This document shows positions 34,777 to 43,842 of a stretch of DNA of 64,000 nt, in pieces. The position numbers and the translations under genes are program-made. Every line of letters begins with the position of its first letter. The stretch's first letter is position 1. The notes below the pieces were generated by a model. The model saw only the letters and a program-made list of their open reading frames with translations, was not told where the DNA came from and made no database searches. This stretch comes from Halobacteria archaeon AArc-dxtr1 (GTDB lineage Archaea > Halobacteriota > Halobacteria > Halobacteriales > Natrialbaceae), in NCBI GenBank assembly GCA_025517425.1, contig JAOPJY010000001.1, forward strand, positions 541,377 to 605,376. Direction: 5' to 3'.

Positions 34777-34968
34777 TTAGGCCGGGACCTGGGCGCGCTT
34801 CTTGCGTGAGACGTAGCCCGCGATGCGGTTGCGCACGCCTTTGGACTCGATGTTCGTCAGCTTCTCGACGCTGTCTTTGTTCTGCTCGAAGTCGGTAGTG
34901 AACGCGTCCGGGTATCGCTCGAGCAGCAGGTTGCCGGTCTTCTTGACGTAGGCCGGTTTGATTGCCAT
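34777..34968 (-). CDS. rps17e: 30S ribosomal protein S17e
   Basis: A 63-residue archaeal/eukaryotic-type small-subunit protein, unmistakable by MAIKPAYVKKTGNLLLERYPDAFTTDFEQNKD, then KGVRNRIAGYVSRKK. The basic stretches and RIAGY motif fit the family. A TATA-like ctattaag about 28 nt upstream supports a leaderless mRNA. asd lies downstream in the same orientation beyond the small membrane gene. Confidence 0.95.
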   Translation of the reverse strand: MAIKPAYVKKTGNLLLERYPDAFTTDFEQNKDSVEKLTNIESKGVRNRIAGYVSRKKRAQVPA

Positions 34969-35324
34969 ACAGGAGAATCCTCACAGAGACTCTTAATAGG
35001 CACCATTTCCACTCGCCGGTCGCACCCTCGTAGCGCGGGACAATCGCGGTGACATCCTCGACGGTTCGTCTGCGAGTGCGGCCAGCTTGCAAGGATCGGG
35101 TGGACGGTCGAGTCACAACTCCCAGACCACCGAACTATGGGAACTCGTGTTTTCGGCGCCCTTTGTATTCACGAACCCCTGTCGTTCTCGAATTTCAAAC
35201 ATTCGTTTGGTCTTTCAGGAGCGTAATATTGGCTAATACTACTCTGACTGACCTTCATTATGTCCTGTTGGTTATACGGGAAACTTATCCGTGTGAGATC
35301 GAACCGGACAAGTGCGAAGTAATA
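34969..35324. other. Intergenic region between rps17e and the amidase gene
   Basis: About 356 nt, AT-richer in its second half. It holds the rps17e promoter near 34990-35000 and TATA-like patches near 35268 and 35281 for the amidase. A frame open through it has no halophilic composition and is not taken as coding. No RNA gene is seen. Confidence 0.5.
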
Positions 35325-37073
35325 ATGGGAGATAGAGACCAAATGCAGCCCGAATCTGGAGAAGAGTATTCAATGAGCCGACGTTCTATGCTTGGAACTG
35401 TCGGTGCCGTTGCTGCAAGCGGGATGTTTGCCGGCTGTGCCAGTCTGCTCGCGGATGAAGGGTTCGATCCGATCGATGCGAGCCCCGCCGAAATCATGGA
35501 GGGGTACGAACAGGGTGTGTTTACCGCAGAAGACGTCGTGGGGTTCTACCTCGATCGCATCTACGCGTACGAAGATGATCTGCAGGCAGTTATTTCGATC
35601 AATCCACACGCAATGGAGCGCGCCGCCGAGCTCGACGATGCGCTCGAATCCGATGGGATGGTCGGCCCGCTTCACGGCATTCCCGTCCTCGTCAAAGACA
35701 ATATTAACACGGACGATATCCCCACCACGACTGGCGCGGTCGCCCTAGAGGATTCGATTCCGCCGGAGAGTGCGACCATCGTCGACAACATTCGCGACGC
35801 TGGTGGTATCGTGATCGCGAAGGCGAACATGGACGAGTTCGCGTTCGGGTACGACTCGTCAAGTTCAATGGGGGGTCAGGTGTACAATCCCTACGACTTA
35901 GAGCGTTCAGCGGGCGGATCGAGCGGCGGTTCCGGGGCCGGTATGGCGGCCAACTACGCCCCGATTGGCATCGGTACTGATACCGGCGGCTCGGTTCGCG
36001 TTCCCGCGCTCGCGAACAACTTGGTCGGCGTCCGACCCACCAGGCAGTTGGTCAGCGGTGAGGGCGTCTCACCGCTGCACTCGAGCCAGGACATCGCAGG
36101 CCCGATGACGCATACGGTCGAGGAATCGGCGCTGCTACTCGACGTTATGGCGTCGGTCGACCCCGACGATCCGCTCACGTTAGAATCCTACGAGAACACT
36201 CCCCACGCAGACGGGAATCAGTACACTGATTACCTCAACGAGGACGGTCTCGAAGGAGCGCGTATCGGTGTCTACAGCGAGTGGGTGCCGGACGAAGACG
36301 ACGAGGACGAAGACGAGGACCTCAGTGACATCATCGAGATCTTCGAGGATGCCCTGACCGATATGGCGATGGCAGGTGCGACCCTCGTCACGGATCTAGA
36401 GCCGCCGTCGGGAGGCTTCGTTAGCGATGCCTACCGTGGCGACCATACCCATATGGATTGGAACAACTACCTCGAGACCATCGAGGAGTTCGAAAGCCTC
36501 GACGAACTTGTCGCGACGGGCGAGCTCGAAAGCTGTGGCATGGCTGGAACAATCGAGGATCCCGACAGCCTGGAGGAGCTCGAAGAGGATATCGACTTCC
36601 TTCACCCCTTCTTCGAACAGCGCCAGTTACAACATTACATCCTCAGGCAGATGCACGAGAACGACCTCGACGCGATTATTTACCCAGGAAACTGGGACGT
36701 TCCGACGGTTGATGGCTGGGGCTGGGGGCCGGCTAACCTACATCTCTCACCGGTTCTCGACTGGCCGTCGATCGCCATGCCAGTCGGCTTCACCGACGAC
36801 GGTGCTCCAGTCGGAATGGAGTTCCTCGGACCGATGTGGTCCGAGCCGGAACTCTTCGAGCTAACCTACGCCTACGAGCAAGTCGCCGACGCCCGAGAAC
36901 CGCCCGAAGACTTCGACCTCGTCGAGGACACTGGCATCGAGTGGGACGCAAGCACAATCGAAAACTGGAACGACGAACGCCCCGTCTACGACACGGTCGA
37001 CGACTGTGAGGTGGACGAAGATGCGATTGGTACCGACAGTGACGACGGTCCAGACATGTCGAACCTCCCCTGA
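35325..37073 (+). CDS. Tat-exported lipoprotein amidase (amidase-signature family)
   Basis: 582 residues from the ATG at 35325. Starts at 35343 and 35373 are also possible. MSRRSMLGTVGAVAASGMFAGC is a twin-arginine signal with a lipobox Cys, so the enzyme is likely anchored outside the cell. The amidase catalytic triad is visible: Lys in GIPVLVKDNINTDD, cis-Ser in SAGGSSGGSGAGMAANYAP, and nucleophile Ser in GTDTGGSVRVPALANN. An acidic Asp/Glu insert lies near residue 325, and the end is Asp-rich. Most haloarchaeal family members are cytosolic GatA-like, so a secreted amide or peptide scavenger is inferred. Confidence 0.87.
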   Translation: MGDRDQMQPESGEEYSMSRRSMLGTVGAVAASGMFAGCASLLADEGFDPIDASPAEIMEGYEQGVFTAEDVVGFYLDRIYAYEDDLQAVISINPHAMERAAELDDALESDGMVGPLHGIPVLVKDNINTDDIPTTTGAVALEDSIPPESATIVDNIRDAGGIVIAKANMDEFAFGYDSSSSMGGQVYNPYDLERSAGGSSGGSGAGMAANYAPIGIGTDTGGSVRVPALANNLVGVRPTRQLVSGEGVSPLHSSQDIAGPMTHTVEESALLLDVMASVDPDDPLTLESYENTPHADGNQYTDYLNEDGLEGARIGVYSEWVPDEDDEDEDEDLSDIIEIFEDALTDMAMAGATLVTDLEPPSGGFVSDAYRGDHTHMDWNNYLETIEEFESLDELVATGELESCGMAGTIEDPDSLEELEEDIDFLHPFFEQRQLQHYILRQMHENDLDAIIYPGNWDVPTVDGWGWGPANLHLSPVLDWPSIAMPVGFTDDGAPVGMEFLGPMWSEPELFELTYAYEQVADAREPPEDFDLVEDTGIEWDASTIENWNDERPVYDTVDDCEVDEDAIGTDSDDGPDMSNLP

Positions 37074-37186
37074 TCGAACTGCTACCTAGTGGTTCCCGTC
37101 GGAGCCAGCCGACTCTCGGCTGATCGGCGGCCCACTCGCGAACTCCACTTGCTACACATTCTTCGCCGGCAGAGAGTCCGCACCGG

Positions 37187-37834
37187 CTACGCGCTGTTCC
37201 ACGCCGAGTGACGACCCACGAGTGCCATCGCCTCTCGCTCTCGCGGACTCCCGGCCCGTTCGACGACCGACTCGAGGTGTGCGAGCCGATTGCGCAGCGC
37301 GGATTCGTCGTAGCCGGCGACGCCGAGTCGCGAGGCTGCGACCGTCGCCTCGATGACGGCGCCGAACCCGCGATCGATCGTCGGAACTGTCTCCCGGCGA
37401 ACGTCCGCCTCGACGGGGACGAGCGTCCACTCGCGCCACTCGGTTCCGTCCTCGCGCCCCGCATCGACCTCCTCGACTGTCACGCGAGCCCAGGCGGCCG
37501 CTGACTCGAGAACCGGCCCGTCGTGTTCGGAGATCGACAGCGCTGCCTCGACGAACGCGACCGGGTCGTCGACGAACTGGACGTAGCCCTCGCCGCGGGC
37601 CTCGAAGTTTCGTCGCGTCCGCGTCCGTCCCCAGGTTCGTGCGGTGGCTGGTTCGCCGGCGAAGAGACCCAGCGCGGCCGCGTTCCACCGGTCGTTCGGG
37701 CCGAGCGTGGTCACGACCGTCTCCGTTACGCCCGAGAGGGCGACGGGCCAGGCTGCTCGCTCGTCATCGTCGCCCTCGCGGTCGCCGTCGGTGGGCCCCC
37801 TGCCGTCTCCGTCGTCGCCATCTGCACCGCTCAT
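37187..37834 (-). CDS. DUF447-family protein (probable flavin-binding split barrel)
   Basis: A 215-residue protein with an acidic N-terminus, then PVALSGVTETVVTTLGPNDRWNAAALGLFAGEPATARTWGRTRTRRNF, the DUF447 signature. The family has an FMN-binding split-barrel fold by known structures; its reaction is unknown. Its ATG overlaps the stop of the CitG-like gene by 4 nt (ATGA), so the two are coupled. It ends a run with Dus and CofD genes. Confidence 0.82.
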   Translation of the reverse strand: MSGADGDDGDGRGPTDGDREGDDDERAAWPVALSGVTETVVTTLGPNDRWNAAALGLFAGEPATARTWGRTRTRRNFEARGEGYVQFVDDPVAFVEAALSISEHDGPVLESAAAWARVTVEEVDAGREDGTEWREWTLVPVEADVRRETVPTIDRGFGAVIEATVAASRLGVAGYDESALRNRLAHLESVVERAGSPREREAMALVGRHSAWNSA

Positions 37835-38682
37835 ACGGCCACCGTTTCGTGCTCGAGCGCGATGAACAGTCCGGCTGCGGTGAGGTCTGCCGTCGTTCCC
37901 GGGTTGATCTCGCGTTCGACGAGTTCGTCTGCGAACGCCTCGACGGCGTCTCGATCCGCCTGGAGGGAGTCCCGCTCGTGAAGCCGCGCCGCTCGCTCGC
38001 TCGTCTCCGCTGCGACGGCCTCGCCGCGGCGCTTTGCAACGAGGGTGTCGGGTCGCTCGGCCAGCAGGGAGAGAAACGCCGTTGCAGCCCGGTCGGCGAC
38101 GGGGCCGTCGGCTGCGGCGATGCGCTTGGCCGCCGCGAACGACCGCTCGAAGCCGGTAGTCCACTCGCGGGCGACGTCGTCCGCGTCGGCGCCACGGGCC
38201 ATGACGTCCCGAAGCGTTATCCCCTCTTCCTCAAGCGTTGGGATCGCCTCGCGCCCGCGGCGGACGTCGAGGTCCGCAGCGTCCGGCGGCGGATCGGAGA
38301 CGAAGACGTCGACGTGCTCGAACGCGCGGTAAAACGCCGCGGCGTCAGCTACGGTAGTCTCGGTCGCGACCTCGACGGCGCGTGCCGGCGTCAGTTCCTC
38401 GCCAGCGGCGGCGACGAGCGGGACGAGCAAGAGGAGTGCACCAAACTGCGTGTTTCCGCCACGCTGGGTGGCCATTCCCTCTACGGCCCGCTCGAACGCC
38501 TCGCCAACTGGATCCCCCGCCTCCGCCCGCTCTATGCCCTCGCGGGCGCCGACCGCGCCGGCGAGGAAGTGCTCGAACCGGAGATCGTCGAGGTCTCGGT
38601 GTCGGTCGACGTTTCCCGGCTTCGGCGTGCCACAGACCTCGAGCAAGAGCGCGAGTTCGGCGTTCTGGGCTGGCGTTCGCAT
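37831..38682 (-). CDS. CitG-like triphosphoribosyl-dephospho-CoA synthase family protein
   Basis: A 283-residue protein with CitG signatures: EVCGTPKPGNVDRHRD near the start, MATQRGGNTQFGALLLLVPL in the middle, and EREINPGTTADLTAAGLFIAL at the end. Bacterial CitG makes the citrate-lyase prosthetic group precursor. No citrate lyase is encoded here and the archaeal family probably does something else, perhaps a phosphoribosyl transfer in cofactor synthesis. It overlaps DUF447 by 4 nt. Confidence 0.85.
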   Translation of the reverse strand: MRTPAQNAELALLLEVCGTPKPGNVDRHRDLDDLRFEHFLAGAVGAREGIERAEAGDPVGEAFERAVEGMATQRGGNTQFGALLLLVPLVAAAGEELTPARAVEVATETTVADAAAFYRAFEHVDVFVSDPPPDAADLDVRRGREAIPTLEEEGITLRDVMARGADADDVAREWTTGFERSFAAAKRIAAADGPVADRAATAFLSLLAERPDTLVAKRRGEAVAAETSERAARLHERDSLQADRDAVEAFADELVEREINPGTTADLTAAGLFIALEHETVAV

Positions 38683-38740
38683 ATGGGAGATGGTCGGTAC
38701 GCGAGGGGTTTAGTGGTGGGTATTTCGGGTCAGTTGGCTC

Positions 38741-39526
38741 CTACGGCGGCGTCTCGAACTCCTGTGATTGGTCCAGCGCCGATCGAACGCGCGCTAACAC
38801 GGCGGGGCTGTCGCTGGGACGGCCGACGCTGACTGCGTCTGCGCCGTAGGACAGGTACTCTTCGACCGTCTCCCTATTACGCACCCCGTTGTTCGCGATC
38901 ACGAACAGGTCCGTCGCGGCGACGATCTCACCGACGACGGCCTCGGAGTCCATCGCGTCGACGTGGACGAACGCGGCGCCCGCGTCCTCTAAGGCCGCCG
39001 TGAGCGCGGGCAGGTCGACGCCGGGGACTTCGGCGCGAACCTTGACGCCCACTGTCGCGCCGGTCTCGGCGGCGAGTGCGACGTACTGCTGGAGACGCTC
39101 CGTGTCGCGAAGCAGCGTCTCCCCGCAGCCGGCGGCACAGAGTTCGTCCTGCCGGCAGTGGGCGTTGATCTCGAGGAGAGCTCCCCGATCCCGGCAGATC
39201 CGAGCGACGGCGGGGATCTGATCGCTGGTCGCGCTCCGGACGTTAAACGCCGGCTGGATCGCGCTTTCGGAGAGTGTCGCCAGTTGGGTGTCAACGAACG
39301 CGAGCGGATCGTCGGGAAGGAACTCCTCGCGCTCGCGTGCGACGAGTTTGCGGGCGGCGGCGCGCGAGGCGTCGTCGATCGCGATACCGCCAAGGACGGC
39401 ACAGCCGGCGTAGGGGGCGCCAGCACGAGCCCACGCGGCGTCGGCCTGCCCGCTCAGGCTCGCGAGCGCGAGCCGGGGTCGGAAGGGGAGGAGATCCGTC
39501 GTCGAACCGGAATCGGAAGCCGTCAT
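38741..39526 (-). CDS. tRNA-dihydrouridine synthase-like flavoenzyme
   Basis: A 261-residue TIM-barrel protein of the archaeal Dus-like family: RPRLALASLSGQADAAWA, a substrate loop NAHCRQDELCAAGCGETLL with the active-site Cys candidates, VGVKVRAEVPGV, FVHVDAMDSE, and the phosphate-binding FVIANNGVRNRETVEEYLSYGADAVSVGRPS. It probably reduces uridine in tRNA or a related substrate using FMN. It lies 5 nt after cofD. It is shorter than classical DusA. Confidence 0.82.
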   Translation of the reverse strand: MTASDSGSTTDLLPFRPRLALASLSGQADAAWARAGAPYAGCAVLGGIAIDDASRAAARKLVAREREEFLPDDPLAFVDTQLATLSESAIQPAFNVRSATSDQIPAVARICRDRGALLEINAHCRQDELCAAGCGETLLRDTERLQQYVALAAETGATVGVKVRAEVPGVDLPALTAALEDAGAAFVHVDAMDSEAVVGEIVAATDLFVIANNGVRNRETVEEYLSYGADAVSVGRPSDSPAVLARVRSALDQSQEFETPP

Positions 39527-39531
39527 GGGGC

Positions 39532-40545
39532 TCACTCGATCAGATCTACCGCGTCGACGCTCGCCTGGAGCACCCGTTCTGCGTCCGCCGCCGAGTCGAT
39601 CCGAACGTCGGTCCGGACCGTCGGCCGGTCGAACGCCGTCTCGTCGGCCTCGTCGACGACGAAGGCGTCGGCGAACGGGTATGCGTCGGCCAGCCCGGCC
39701 GTCGAGGGTCGCTGGCCGACCGCTGCCATCAGGTCGGCCGCCGGCCCTGAGAACGGCTCGTCGCCGAGAAACGGCGAGACGGCGACCACTGGGGTCTCCT
39801 CGAGGGACTCGGGGACGCCGGGCAGCGAGAGCATCGGGCCGATGCTGGTCACCGGGTTCGAGGGACCGACGATCACGGGCGCGGAGAGCGCCTCGAGGAC
39901 GCTGGGTGTGGGTTCGGCCGCCTCGGCGCCGCGGAACTCGACGTCGGCGACGGCCGGCTCGCCCCGGTGGCCAACCCAGTACTCTTGGAAGTGCATGGGG
40001 TTGGGCTGGGAGGGCGAGGACTGACCGTCCGTGTGGACAAGCGTCGCGACCGGATCGTCGCTCATCGGGCGTAGGTCGATTTCGAGGTCGAAGGCATCGG
40101 CGAGCCGGTTGGTGGCCTCGCTCAGCGTGTACCCCTCGTCGAGCAGGCTCGTGCGCGTGATGTGGACTGCTCGGTCGCGGTCGCCGATCGTCATAAACTC
40201 CGCGACGCCCGAGAAGCGCCGCCAGTTCGCGAGCCGGCGCCCTACGGTCTGGTGCTCGGGCGGGAGGTATTGCGGTCCCTCGGAGAGGTCGGCTGCCTCG
40301 GCGAGGGCGTGCAGTTCGGTGTTCGTCTCGTGGGTGTCGCCATCGATCCCCCACCAGGTCTCGCGGTCTAAGACCTCGCCGCCCTGAAAGAGGAGGGTGT
40401 CGACGTCGGGACAGACGAACAGTCCGCCGAGTTCGACGTCGTCGCCGGTGTTGGCGACGACGACTGCCTCGTCGGCGGTGACGGCGTCCCCGAGGCCGTC
40501 GAGTAGCTTCGGCGTTCCCGTACCGCCGGAGAGGAACGTGATCAT
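39532..40545 (-). CDS. cofD: 2-phospho-L-lactate transferase (F420 biosynthesis)
   Basis: A 337-residue CofD. It opens [19 protein letters not shown], then [25 protein letters not shown] and a later [18 protein letters not shown], all characteristic. It transfers the phospholactyl (or PEP-derived) moiety from a guanylylated donor to Fo, giving F420-0. Dus-like and CitG-like genes follow. The start is supported by a TATA-like element about 27 nt upstream. Confidence 0.93.
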   Translation of the reverse strand: MITFLSGGTGTPKLLDGLGDAVTADEAVVVANTGDDVELGGLFVCPDVDTLLFQGGEVLDRETWWGIDGDTHETNTELHALAEAADLSEGPQYLPPEHQTVGRRLANWRRFSGVAEFMTIGDRDRAVHITRTSLLDEGYTLSEATNRLADAFDLEIDLRPMSDDPVATLVHTDGQSSPSQPNPMHFQEYWVGHRGEPAVADVEFRGAEAAEPTPSVLEALSAPVIVGPSNPVTSIGPMLSLPGVPESLEETPVVAVSPFLGDEPFSGPAADLMAAVGQRPSTAGLADAYPFADAFVVDEADETAFDRPTVRTDVRIDSAADAERVLQASVDAVDLIE

Positions 40546-40655
40546 ACGAGTTCTCGACGCCGGGGCGGGTAATCAGTTACGGGCGTAGGCGGCGGCGATT
40601 GCGGGGTGACGGCGGCCCAGCCGTCGTCGATCGCGGAGTGAGAGTGGTGCAATCG

Positions 40656-42209
40656 TCAGCGGTCGCCCCAGTCGGCGAAACAACCCTCGAGAAGCGTCTC
40701 TGACTGACACTCGACGTACTGGCGCTGCATCGCAGCGATCGCGCCCTCCAGGTCGGCGCCCTCGTCGACGGCCTCCCGAACCCGCTGGCGCTTCCACCGG
40801 GCGGGGGTCGTCCGCTCGTCGACGCGGTGGCGAAGCGGCGCGAGGTAGGTTGCGGCCTCGCTTTCGGAGAGGCCCCGGTTGGTGAGGCCGTCCTCGGCGT
40901 GGGCCAGCAGGTCCGCATAGATGGCCTCGTGGTCGGTCGTCACGTGGCCGTCGTTCGTGATCCACTCGAGGTCGGCCTCGAGGCCGTCTCGCATCGCCGC
41001 ATAGAAGTTCCGCCGGGCGCGCTCCCAGTCGAGTTCGACGACCGGGTGCTCCAGTCGCGTGAGGCTCTCCATCAGGCCGGCAAACGCGGCCTGGAACGCC
41101 GTCGACTCCCGAACCGTCGGCTGGGCAGGGATCGGCCGGAACTCGATGCGTGCGTTGGCCGCAGAGCGGGTCGCCCCGCCGAAGACCGGTCGCACCCAGC
41201 GCCAGTAGGTGCCGTGTTTCCGCCGGAAGTGAGCGAACTGGTCGTCAAACCGGTCGCCAGTTTCGACCGGCATCGGAACGAGGGTGTCGTCTTCGACGAC
41301 GCGCCGGACCGCCTCCTCGACGGTCGTCAGGTCGGCAGGGAACCGAACCTTTCCGTCGCCGGTCTGGCCGTCGTTTAGCACTGTCTCGAAGACGCTGATC
41401 CGGTGTTCCATCCAGCCGTCCTCGAGGACGTCCGCCGGCGTGGTTCCCTCGTCGTAACACGACGCCGGGAAGAACGGCGAGTTAACGCCGAGTGCGAGCA
41501 GGGGGCCAGCGACCCGTAGCGCGTAGTTGAAGAAAATCGGCAGGTCACTGGCGTGGGGTACCTGGTAGTGGGGCTGGATCGAGGTGATGAGGCTCTCGGG
41601 CATGACCGTGTCGGCCCGGAGCGAGACGTGTGGCGCCTCTACGTGCATCCCCGCCGACTCGGCCCGGTCGGTGTTCGCCATCGCGTGGTACCGGGCCGAG
41701 TCGCTCATGTTGGTCGCGATCCGGATCGGGCGGGTCGTCCCGTCGGGTCGCTCGACGCTGCGTTCGACGCTGTCGGTGAGATAGGTCCGCGCGTCCTCGC
41801 CCTCGGGGGCGATCGTCCAGAGGCCGTCGCTGACGAGGCGCATCCGCTCGGCGTCGGTCACGTCCAGTGCCGTCGCCAGCCGTGCTTTGACCTCCGACTC
41901 CTGGGCGCGAAGCCCGTAGGCGTTTAACGGCTGGGGGCTCGTCGTCATCTCGGCGTTGTGGAGCCCGAGTTCCTTCTCGAAGCCGATCAACTCGAGCAGG
42001 CGGCGGGGCATCCGACGCAGCGTACAGTCGTCGGCTTTCACCGCGTAGAACTCGTACTCGAGCCCGACGATCGCCTGCGGGTTGTCGAAGGCGCCGTCTT
42101 CTAACGCGGCGATGATCGTCTCGGCGTCTTCCTCGACTCGCGACTGGTAGGTCGCGGCGTCGACGGTCAGCACGTCGGCGACCCGCGTCGCGAGGTCGTC
42201 GTCTGCCAT
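40656..42209 (-). CDS. GCS2-type glutamate-cysteine ligase-like protein
   Basis: A 517-residue protein of the glutamine-synthetase-fold GCS2 superfamily: IVGLEYEFYAVK (metal-binding Glu motif), GLHNAEMTTSPQPLN, HVEAPHVSLRAD, and RSAANARIEFRPIPAQPT. Haloarchaea use gamma-glutamylcysteine as major thiol, and GCS2 enzymes make it. This protein is longer than the usual 360-380-residue family member, with an extra C-terminal helical domain from about 390 onward, so it may be a paralogue with another carboxylate-amine substrate. A TATA-like atttaaagg supports the start. Confidence 0.7.
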   Translation of the reverse strand: MADDDLATRVADVLTVDAATYQSRVEEDAETIIAALEDGAFDNPQAIVGLEYEFYAVKADDCTLRRMPRRLLELIGFEKELGLHNAEMTTSPQPLNAYGLRAQESEVKARLATALDVTDAERMRLVSDGLWTIAPEGEDARTYLTDSVERSVERPDGTTRPIRIATNMSDSARYHAMANTDRAESAGMHVEAPHVSLRADTVMPESLITSIQPHYQVPHASDLPIFFNYALRVAGPLLALGVNSPFFPASCYDEGTTPADVLEDGWMEHRISVFETVLNDGQTGDGKVRFPADLTTVEEAVRRVVEDDTLVPMPVETGDRFDDQFAHFRRKHGTYWRWVRPVFGGATRSAANARIEFRPIPAQPTVRESTAFQAAFAGLMESLTRLEHPVVELDWERARRNFYAAMRDGLEADLEWITNDGHVTTDHEAIYADLLAHAEDGLTNRGLSESEAATYLAPLRHRVDERTTPARWKRQRVREAVDEGADLEGAIAAMQRQYVECQSETLLEGCFADWGDR

Positions 42210-42304
42210 ACCTCCGAGTGTGCGTCGGACCGCCTTTAAATCATCCTACTCGGAACGAGACGGGTGGCGGCTATTTACCTGCAGAGACTGTCGGGGATCG
42301 ATCG

Positions 42305-43363
42305 ATGGTCGACGACGATGATCCGATCTCTCAGGAGACCCGTGACCGGGCCGGTGACCGGGGGTTGCTCGGGCGGTCCGACGAGAACAGGGTCACGCGG
42401 TGGATCCTCTTCGACGGCAGTCGCGAGCGCGTCGCGGCGGCGCTGCTCGGTTTCGTCTTCGTCGCACTGCTCGCGATGGGGGCGGTCTGGCCGATCGAGT
42501 TCCAGGAGCTGGTAGGCGAGACGACGGTGGTCCAGACGGTGTTCAACACGCTGCTGTCGGGGACGATTCTGCTGGTCTCGATCGTCGTCTCGATCGCCGC
42601 GGTCGGCATCTCCCAGGAGCTCACCTCGCTTGGCACCCAGGAAGAGCGCGTCGAGACGATCATCGCGTTCCAAGAGCAGATCGAGGAAGGCGACGTCGTC
42701 GACGTGAGTCCGGCACGGCCAGGCCAGTTCATGGCGGTCGTCCTCCACTCGATGGAAGAACGAGCCGAGAATCTCCAGGCGGTAGACAGCGTGGCGAGTG
42801 AGGCCTGTCAGGCGGAGATTGACCGCCTGCAGGAAGACATTCAGACCAACACCGACGAGGTGCTGACGACGATGGAGCGCGTTCCGAAAGGATCGACAGA
42901 CGAACTCCTCACGGGGTTGAACTACGACTCCTCCTGGCAGCTCTACCAGTCACGACGGATCCTCTCGAAGTACGGGGAGGAGCTCTCTGACGAGCAACAG
43001 GCGGTGATTGAGGACCTCGTAGATCTCTTAAAGAAGCTCATGGTCAGCCGGGAGTACTTCAAGACGCTGTACTACAAGCTCGAACTCTCGGATCTCTCGA
43101 CGACGCTGCTCACCGTCTCGTTGCCGATTATCCTCGTGATCAGCTACGTGTTGCTCGCACTCGACACCGGCCTCTTCCCGAACGTGACCGTTCTCGGCTA
43201 CTCGCCGTTAACGATCTTCATCAGCTTCACATACACCGTGGCGCTGGCGCCGTACGCCGTCCTCACGTCGTACGTCCTCCGCGCGGCGAACGTGACGAGG
43301 CGGACCCCAGAGGAGGGACCGTTTGTCCTCGATCCGAGCCGGGAGACGGCGTACGACGAGTAA
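42305..43363 (+). CDS. Four-helix membrane protein with a cytoplasmic middle domain
   Basis: A 352-residue protein. Membrane helices lie at about 40-60 (AALLGFVFVALLAMGAVW), 75-100 (VFNTLLSGTILLVSIVVSIAAVGI), 265-290 and 300-330. A hydrophilic helical domain of about 150 residues lies between the pairs. A TATA-like gctatttacc is about 30 nt before the ATG. No named family is certain. The plan, two helix pairs around a soluble loop, might suit a channel or sensor. Confidence 0.7.
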   Translation: MVDDDDPISQETRDRAGDRGLLGRSDENRVTRWILFDGSRERVAAALLGFVFVALLAMGAVWPIEFQELVGETTVVQTVFNTLLSGTILLVSIVVSIAAVGISQELTSLGTQEERVETIIAFQEQIEEGDVVDVSPARPGQFMAVVLHSMEERAENLQAVDSVASEACQAEIDRLQEDIQTNTDEVLTTMERVPKGSTDELLTGLNYDSSWQLYQSRRILSKYGEELSDEQQAVIEDLVDLLKKLMVSREYFKTLYYKLELSDLSTTLLTVSLPIILVISYVLLALDTGLFPNVTVLGYSPLTIFISFTYTVALAPYAVLTSYVLRAANVTRRTPEEGPFVLDPSRETAYDE

Positions 43364-43380
43364 GCGCTGAGTGGTGGTGC

Positions 43381-43689
43381 GTGTCTACTTGGGGTCTCCC
43401 AGGAAACGGAGAGCGACGACTCGCTCTTTCGGTGTACCCGGCACGTGCAGGCTGGTCGCGTTTTTTCGGCGCCGCCGTTTCGACATCCATAGAAGCGACC
43501 AGCAACCGGACAGACGCACTCACGAAAGCGAGTACCGCGACGACGGTGATCGACGCGGCGAGAGAGCTCCTGAGCGGCCGGCGCCCGAGCGGACTCTTCC
43601 TCCTCGGCGCGGCCGCCCTCTCCTCGCGCGTTCCCGGAATCGGAACCGCTGCCTCAATTCTCCTGCGGGCGTATCGTCGCCTTCGCTAG
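43381..43689 (+). CDS. Possible small membrane-associated protein
   Basis: A 102-residue frame from a GTG. The last 50 residues look protein-like: VIDAARELLSGRRPSGLFLLGAAALSSRVPGIGTAASILLRAYRRLR, a hydrophobic segment with a basic end. The first 40 residues are doubtful, so the true start may be internal (for example GTG 43549). No family is recognised. Confidence 0.42.
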   Translation: MSTWGLPGNGERRLALSVYPARAGWSRFFGAAVSTSIEATSNRTDALTKASTATTVIDAARELLSGRRPSGLFLLGAAALSSRVPGIGTAASILLRAYRRLR

Positions 43690-43842
43690 TCGCCCAGAGT
43701 GTGAGGATCACCCCGTCAGACCCTCACAGCAGGGCGGGTGGGCGCGCCGGTCTGAAACGCACTCGACGGGTGCCCGGCGTTCTATGGCGACTTCACCGCG
43801 TTCTCAGAACCGTTTTACTACCGCCGCGGCTACTCCCCGCCG

